From Scytalidium lignicola (Eukaryota > Ascomycota > Leotiomycetes), in NCBI GenBank assembly GCA_002812745.2, contig NCSJ02000093.1, positions 62,001-126,000 of the forward strand: a stretch of 64,000 nucleotides of DNA. The letters run 5' to 3'. Under the pieces are notes generated by a model that saw only the letters and a program-made list of their open reading frames with translations, ran no database searches and was not told the origin of the DNA. The translations under genes were made by a program, and so were the position numbers. Below, in pieces: positions 59,067 through 64,000 of this stretch. Positions within the stretch are counted from its first letter, which is position 1; each line of letters starts with the position of its first letter.

Positions 59067-61028
59067 ATGGAGCTCGATCCCATCAAAGCAATTAGGGATA
59101 GTCGGCCACCTGCATCCGATTATCTAACCTATCTGACAATCTTAGAATCGCATCTTTCTAAGAAGATTCTCCCAGAATTAAACGAGATCCTTCAAGATGA
59201 GGAATTGACGCAGAATATTGGATGGGATTTGATCCACCTGCTTCTGCCAATGAGAGGTAGTGAGGAATGCCTTTCTACTATTGCCAGATTGGGGAATCCA
59301 AGGGAGGTCGTGCTAAAGGTAACTGAGGCTTTGCAGTTACTACCAAGTGATGCTACTGAAGATGAAGAAGAGAAAGATGAAGCATTAAATCAGGACAACG
59401 ATAAGGTGGACACAGCGGAAGAAGAAAATGATGAGCCCACCAATACAGAAAAATTTTGCAAACTTGTTGCCCTTCTTTCTATTTTATTACCTCGGATTAG
59501 GACTAAATATCCTTCACGCTTTCTCTCAACATCCTTAATCGCCATCCTACGCGCATATCAACCATCTGCTCAGGCCACCCTCTCTGTTATCGCCTTCGTA
59601 CACAGTCTTTCAGGAATAAAACGCCCACAATTGCCTAGCCGTAAGTCAGGCACTGATCTCCAGACGACAACATCCGCAATTGGAGATACATCGGGTGTAC
59701 GAGCACCCGACCCTGAAGCCCAAGAAGAAGATCCTAGGGAAGCGGCGATACAAAAGAAGCTGCTTCAATCTTTTATTACATATATCTTAGAAGATTATGC
59801 CAACGAAAATCAAATTGAGTGGGCTTCACGCTTACTAGAATTCTTTAATCCAGCAAAGGTGGTCGCTGGAAGAAAGAGTCTAGCTGAAGCATTCAAAGAG
59901 GACTCTAATCTCCAAATAAGAGACACAGTGGTTGGGCAGCTCGTGGTAAGTAACTCTTGTACAGTGTCTCAGTTACATGCCTAATCTGTACAGGCTCTCG
60001 CGCGGGACCTTGAGCTGTTAAATTATGATATCCTTTTCGATACTATCTATAAACCAGAATCCGAACCAGATAGTGAGAATGATGAGGAAGAGCATTATCC
60101 CTCCTCACCAGAAGATATTCCATTATCTGCAGTAGGATGTTTATTCCTCATCATGTCCATGGTTTTCTCCTCTATCTTATTTGATTCAAAGGGTGCTTTG
60201 CCAGACCTCTCGATCTTTCCTGATCATGAAAAACTGGTTAAACGCTTCATTGGTACCGCTGGAGCACAAAATATTGGTACTGAACCTGTTGGTATTATTG
60301 ATGCTGTCGCAGCTATTGGCATCTGGTTGGAGCATAACAATAAGTTTGTATCTGGCCCCCTTGAAGATGATGATTTCCTGCAGCACCTACAATCACTATC
60401 CCTCTTGTCAGCAAATACTCCCTTACCGACACTACGCTACGCATGTTCTGTTCTCACATCATCAATCTTGCATGCTCATCCTGATGACCGTGTAAGGCTG
60501 GCCTTCATATCTGACACACTTGAGCATTGTCCCTACGAAACCCTAAAAGAATCAGCTATTGGCTTGCTAAAGGATGAATTGATGACGGCTCAAACTCGAA
60601 AGTCAAACAATGTCTTCTCTTCTAGTGCCGCCATAACCGCTGTTTTGCCATACTTTTTCCCGGAGATCCCTTCCGTCGAAAGTTATAGCAACGAAGAGCT
60701 AATCCAAGAAATCATGCAAGCTTATCCATTTCATATGGGTGTTCTTAACTTCTTATACTTCCTAAGCGGGAAAGTATATTCCCATCTCGTCCCCGGAGGG
60801 ATGATACAAACTTCAAAGGAATTATATTTGATCCCTTTGCAAGAAGTCTTGGAGAAATGTCTAAAAGAGCTTAGACAGGAGAGACCAAGTGATGATAGTG
60901 GTGAAAATGTTGGCCAAGCAGAAATACATCTCCTAGGGGAACGGTTATCCCAAACTTCTACGCAGGCTGAGCTACAGTTACTCGGTGACAGGCTTGCTTT
61001 ATATTTTACGAGAATTGAGGATTTGTAA
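59067..61028 (+). CDS. YBP1-like protein (DUF1760, YAP1-binding family)
   Basis: Helical-repeat protein of the fungal YBP1/DUF1760 family; yeast Ybp1 helps peroxide activation of the Yap1 factor, and Ybp2 has a kinetochore role. Exon 1 is 59067-59945 (293 codons) and exon 2 is 59994-61028, giving about 637 residues. Start MELDPIKAIRDSRPPASDYL was preferred to an upstream non-conserved in-frame codon at 59007. Landmarks: IGWDLIHLLLPMRGSEECLS, ARLGNPREVVLKVTEALQLL, RFLSTSLIAILRAY, and in exon 2 YACSVLTSSILHAHPDDRVR. Acidic linkers occur at about 95-125 and 310-325. Assignment to the family is good; the role in this fungus is inferred. Confidence 0.8.
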
Positions 61029-61236
61029 AGAGTGAGATTTAATTTAGTATAACGAGACTATGACGAATTAAAAGCTAGTTTCTAACTAGCAATGAGCTGG
61101 CTTAGAGTTCAATGCATGGGATAAACATCATGCCAATAACCACACTTTTCCTGTAACACATAAAATAGAAACTACAACGTCCTTGTATTCTGTTTCTTAG
61201 TCGCGCACTATCCTGCAAAATACTGGTGACAGCCCT

Positions 61237-62223
61237 CTACAGATACTTGCTAAAGAACTTCGCCAATTGGTTATAACTGCGATTGTGTGGTCAGTCTTGG
61301 CTACTCATACAGGAAGGCGTGATGTTACTTACCCTCTCTCATATTCCTTTAGGTTATCCGCATTCTTCAAGTCTGCTCGTGCTCCCATCCATCCATGGTG
61401 CATGGTCCCGTAAGTTTCGATTTCTCCAACCTTTCCCTTTCCTGGAGCGAAAACTTCTTCATATTCTTTTACTAATGCTGGCTCTTCACCATTAGATGCC
61501 AAGACTATATGTGGAATAGATATTTTCTCGGCATCTTCTCTCGTAAGAAGGCTATGATTTGTGTTAGCAGTGATAAGAACAGATTCTGGCTGTGATTAGA
61601 GGGAGTACCCTGGATGAACTTGACCAGAGGCTTTAAAAGGCGTCTTTGGACCAGAAGTCAATGCACATATCTAGTATCAGGTCAGCATGTAGGTGCTAAG
61701 AACATTCAAATATAAGAAATCTATACCTTGCCACCCCAGCAAAGTCCAAAGGCACCCCAGCTTGTAACACTAGTAAACTTCTTCTTTGACTCTTCTACAA
61801 CATTGAGGAAAGTTGCAGACTGAGCCTCAAAATTCATAGCCCGAGAGAAGAGCTCTTCCTTCTTTTTCTTGTTCTCCTCGGTTTCATTCACAAACCAATC
61901 ATGATCACCTGGACTTCCCTTGAAAAAATCAGGAACCAGAACTACAGCGTTTAAAGCATGTGATAGAGCATCTGCTCCTTGGAGGGTCTGTGGCGCAGGG
62001 CCGAAGATGTCATAAACATCAAAGATACCAATTGTTGCATCTTCTGGGCCAGTTATGTCTGTTCTCCATGTTAGAATTAAAATCAATACGTAGAATATTT
62101 ACTTGTGTTGCGGGAGGAAGAAAACTTGCATGTGTTCAAGCCTCCCACTTCAGCCCAGTGGCCTTTAAGAGTGTATCCTTCCGATAGAACGGGAGGAATT
62201 GTCTTGCAGGCTTCGCAAGTCAT
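61237..62223 (-). CDS. Dienelactone hydrolase family protein
   Basis: Alpha/beta hydrolase of the dienelactone hydrolase family (yeast Aim2-like), probably cytosolic. Exons 62223-62103, 62058-61727, 61670-61609, 61551-61333 and 61276-61237 give about 257 residues. Start MTCEACKTIPPVLSEGYTLK. The nucleophile is Cys at about 147 in GAFGLCWGGK. A later landmark is IPHIVLASNGEEPALVKEYE. The catalytic His is in YGTMHHGWMGARADL, and the protein ends NQLAKFFSKYL. All junctions are GT-AG and in phase; the exon of 62 bases is short but required. An N at 62307 lies in the promoter, beside a T run. It is convergent with the YBP1-like gene. Confidence 0.88.
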
Positions 62224-62700
62224 TTTGCTGTTTTCTTTTTTATTTTCTATTGAAAATATCTTTATTCAAATGAGTATAGTTTCCAATTTGATCTGAAAAT
62301 TTTGGANTTTTTTTTCCTTCTGTTCTTACCCTAATATATACAGACTGGAGGGGAACTTTTATTTGGTAGATTTCCCAATCACTCACTCGGATATAATCTG
62401 GAGTTAATTTATCCGGAAGTCGGATCGGCCCTCTAGCACTCCGATAGGAAGGTCTGGAAATATCAGGCGGGGTGGTGAGGCTATCACGCCATATAACACG
62501 GAGATAAGTATCCAAACGTGTATTTACTACACTAAGTTAACTTATTTTAATCTAAAATATGCGGTCCGGGATTAAGCTGATAAGTTCATGCTATGCAATT
62601 GAAATCCCAGAGAAGTCGCATGATGAACATATGTCTCTGTAGCCGTCTTGTTTGTTGACGAAGCTAACCAATACTTGGCCATATTATTATATGATCACCA
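62224..62700. other. Intergenic region upstream of the dienelactone hydrolase gene
   Basis: About 475 bases, AT-rich near 62230-62330 with an N at 62307 before a T run. No gene recognised. Confidence 0.5.
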
Positions 62701-63259
62701 TGAATACCATCAAAATCACGGGAAGCATTTGATATTCCAGCATAGTGATGGAAAGAGTATATAAGAGTTTCTGATAGTCACATACCACCTCGCTTCTCTT
62801 CCTTTGGATGTTTAGTTTTCTTTTCCTTGTCAATTTGCTCTGACTCCTGATTTTCCTCTTCTTCTGATTCGTATTCTTCTTCCATTTCGAACCAACCGTC
62901 ATTATCATATCACCAGTAAAAGCTCGACGCGAATAGTTAACTCACTCGGAATTGGATCAGTCTTAATTGCCTTGAGGATAGCTTTGGGCTATTCGTTCTG
63001 ATCAGCTGCTGCTTCAATTCCCGAATATTTCTTCTCATCTGCATGGTGAGACAACCTCTGCTGATGAACCCGAATTTACCTTAGCTTTGTGCCCTCCAGA
63101 GCATACACCTGTAGATACTGAGCACAGTTTGGAGTACAGGCTATGCGACGTGATGTATGTGTACGCCTGGTTACTACCTGAAGCATAGAAGTCACTTGGC
63201 ACGGAAGGAGTCTTGCAACTAAAAGGAGGAACGTAGCGGGGAATGCTTGCTGCCGCCAT
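62701..63259 (-). pseudogene. Unrecognised, interrupted coding remnant
   Basis: I do not recognise this. An ATG at 63259 opens 74 codons (MAAASIPRYVPPFSCKTPSV ...). Within the same stretch another frame reads CAQYLQVYALEGTKLR, a TAA, then SHHADEKKYSGIEAAADQNE, a TAG at 62991-62989, and PKAILKAIKTDPIPSE. Further on, 62905-62822 codes an acidic run (EEEYESEEEENQESEQIDKE) leading to a possible donor GTATGT. The peptide-like quality and the stops suggest a decayed or misassembled multi-exon gene. It could equally be a real gene whose introns I placed wrongly. Confidence is low. Confidence 0.3.
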
Positions 63260-64000
63260 TTGGAGACTAATAGTAATGTATTGAGTTCCTTAAGGTCCTA
63301 TAAAGTGGTTAAGATGGATAAAAGCCAGGGGAATGTAGTGAACAGGAGCGGGCGAAGGGCGATCTCAGAGTCCACCCGTTATTGTTATATATCCCCTAGC
63401 CTCCTGCTATAGAAACATGAGCTGGACCTTGAAACGGTCTAAAGATCAGGAAGCTGCCTACGATGATTGCAGAATGAACCGCAAGCACCAACCCTGTGAA
63501 CCAACAACGTATAGGCTGCAAATCATCTTTGCTTATCGATAGGAACTAATCTCAGCTCCAAAACGCCTCGTAAGGCAATCACTCTAGTTCCCTTCTTATC
63601 ACATTTGATAGGAACCGCACCTTTTTCTTACAGTATGATAGCTTTGATTTTATGTATTGATGCCCGACCTAAGCCGAGGAAAGCCGAGCCTAGCCAAACG
63701 CGATAAACTTCGTGGCAAGGCTGATAAAGCAACAGAAAGGCAGAAAGTGAATTGTTTTACTTACGCCCAGATATGCGCTGAGATATTATCTGGAGTGACA
63801 GGAGAGGTGAATTCTAGCCAATGTGTCATAAGTTGACAATCGAATATCGTTGAAAAATAGTATAGAAAGATACTTGTAATCTGTAAGCACTCGAGTATTG
63901 ATTTGGGTATTCGGTGAATGGAATAGGAAAGCAAATTCAGCACATCCACACACCACGAATGGGTAGCCAAGACTGGTCATCTATAGTCTCTCATCTTCTC
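63260..64000. other. Terminal region, no gene supported
   Basis: About 740 bases. A minus-strand frame from 63980 (MTSLGYPFVVCGCAEFAFLF) has no family I recognise. No RNA gene or repeat seen. Confidence 0.45.

Overview
The window is nuclear DNA of a filamentous ascomycete (Pezizomycotina). The evidence is many short introns (mostly 45-110 bases) with GT-AG ends and CTAAC-like branch points, long intergenic spaces, and typical fungal families: Zn2Cys6 regulator, Mim1, Prp9, Urc4, YBP1-like protein, sugar transporter and P450. Several proteins read most like those of Leotiomycetes (Botrytis/Sclerotinia relatives), but that placement is a judgement from memory, not a search. All exon maps were built by hand from splice signals, phase and protein family sense.

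Layout. 0.9-12 kb is a housekeeping block: SET-MYND methyltransferase, splicing factor Prp9/SF3a3, DEAD-box helicase Fal1/eIF4A3, Cdc48 cofactor of the p47/Shp1 type, Mim1 and Oxa1 (both for mitochondrial membrane insertion). 12.5-23.3 kb carries four minus-strand genes: a secreted DUF1996 protein, Gtr1/RagA GTPase, a delta(24)-sterol-reductase-like FAD enzyme and the uracil catabolism protein Urc4. 25-35 kb holds the auxilin-like Swa2, a Zn2Cys6 factor, the co-chaperone Sgt1 and lanosterol synthase Erg7. 36-48 kb holds a decayed APH-type kinase gene, meiotic Spo11, Ubc7, a bacterial-type periplasmic-binding-fold protein, a small mitochondrial membrane protein, nucleoside diphosphate kinase and a BRCT checkpoint mediator (Rad9/Crb2 type). 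48.6-58.6 kb is more accessory: GH18 hydrolase, metallophosphoesterase, a divergent MFS transporter/P450 pair and an AhpD-like protein. 59-62.2 kb has a YBP1-like protein and a dienelactone hydrolase; the last 1.8 kb holds only an unrecognised, interrupted coding remnant.

Working relations. Erg7 and the sterol-reductase-like enzyme both concern sterols; Mim1 and Oxa1 both act in mitochondrial membrane biogenesis; Prp9 and Fal1 are divergent RNA-processing genes; Ubc7, the UBX protein and Sgt1 belong to ubiquitin and chaperone pathways. None of these looks like an operon or a dedicated cluster.

Data quality matters here. Fourteen isolated N characters occur, eleven of them beside A or T runs. 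The three that fall inside coding exons behave as inserted characters: skipping them restores the reading frame. I found no convincing tRNA, rRNA, transposon or CRISPR array. I did not find a clearly new biological system; the best leads are the decayed kinase, the broken N-terminus of the checkpoint gene, the bacterial-type binding protein and the MFS/P450 pair with a Zn2Cys6-type palindrome between them.
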